Positions 5,843 through 6,219 of a stretch of DNA of 6,219 nucleotides are shown here, one piece after another. This DNA is from Bacillaceae bacterium UBA7792. Its GTDB lineage: Bacteria; Bacillota; Bacilli; Bacillales; Cytobacillaceae. Under the pieces are notes generated by a model that worked only from the letters and a program-made list of their open reading frames with translations, did not search any database and was not told the DNA's origin. The position numbers and the translations under genes are program-made. Numbering within the stretch: the stretch's first letter is position 1; each line of letters starts with the position of its first letter. The DNA lies in contig DLCS01000162.1 of the NCBI GenBank assembly GCA_002480735.1, positions 1 through 6,219 on the forward strand, written 5' to 3'.

Positions 5843-6219
<377 letters not shown>

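Overview
The window comes from an endospore-forming, low-GC Firmicute of the Bacillaceae type. Three spore genes (a SafA C-terminus, a CoxA/YhcN-YlaJ lipoprotein and BofC) sit next to the Holliday-junction genes ruvA-ruvB and the queuosine genes queA-tgt, the order I know from Bacillus chromosomes. All genes are on the + strand. Shine-Dalgarno (SD) sequences are purine-rich and many starts are GTG or TTG, as is usual in this group. I cannot name the species. I see no mobile element, CRISPR array, tRNA or rRNA.

Layout. 1-279: end of safA, with an intrinsic terminator at 286-324. 269-1246: a CotS/aminoglycoside-phosphotransferase-like kinase-fold gene whose first codons contain that terminator. 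1384-2094: coxA-like spore lipoprotein gene, closed by a strong terminator (2094-2123). 2221-2751: bofC, preceded by a 9-bp inverted repeat whose right arm covers the SD, and closed by a terminator (2755-2785). 2882-4713: a tight ruvA-ruvB-DUF2905 cluster behind a probable SigA promoter. 4727-5755: queA, full length but interrupted by one in-frame amber codon. 5879 to the end: the 5' third of tgt. No gap between genes exceeds about 140 bases.

How the genes work together. SafA directs coat and cortex-interface assembly, CoxA is a cortex-associated lipoprotein, and BofC restrains SpoIVB signalling between forespore and mother cell. The kinase-like protein is probably also a coat protein, inferred from family and position. 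RuvA and RuvB drive Holliday-junction branch migration. Tgt and QueA carry out successive steps of queuosine modification in tRNA.

Points for a second look. queA has a Tyr-type codon replaced by TAG with the frame kept on both sides. RuvB has Asp in place of the usual Gly in its Walker A loop (GPPDLGKT). The bofC SD can pair with a sequence about 50 nt upstream. The safA terminator lies inside the next reading frame. These are oddities in an otherwise conventional region, and the first two could be sequencing errors. I do not see a clearly new multi-gene system.
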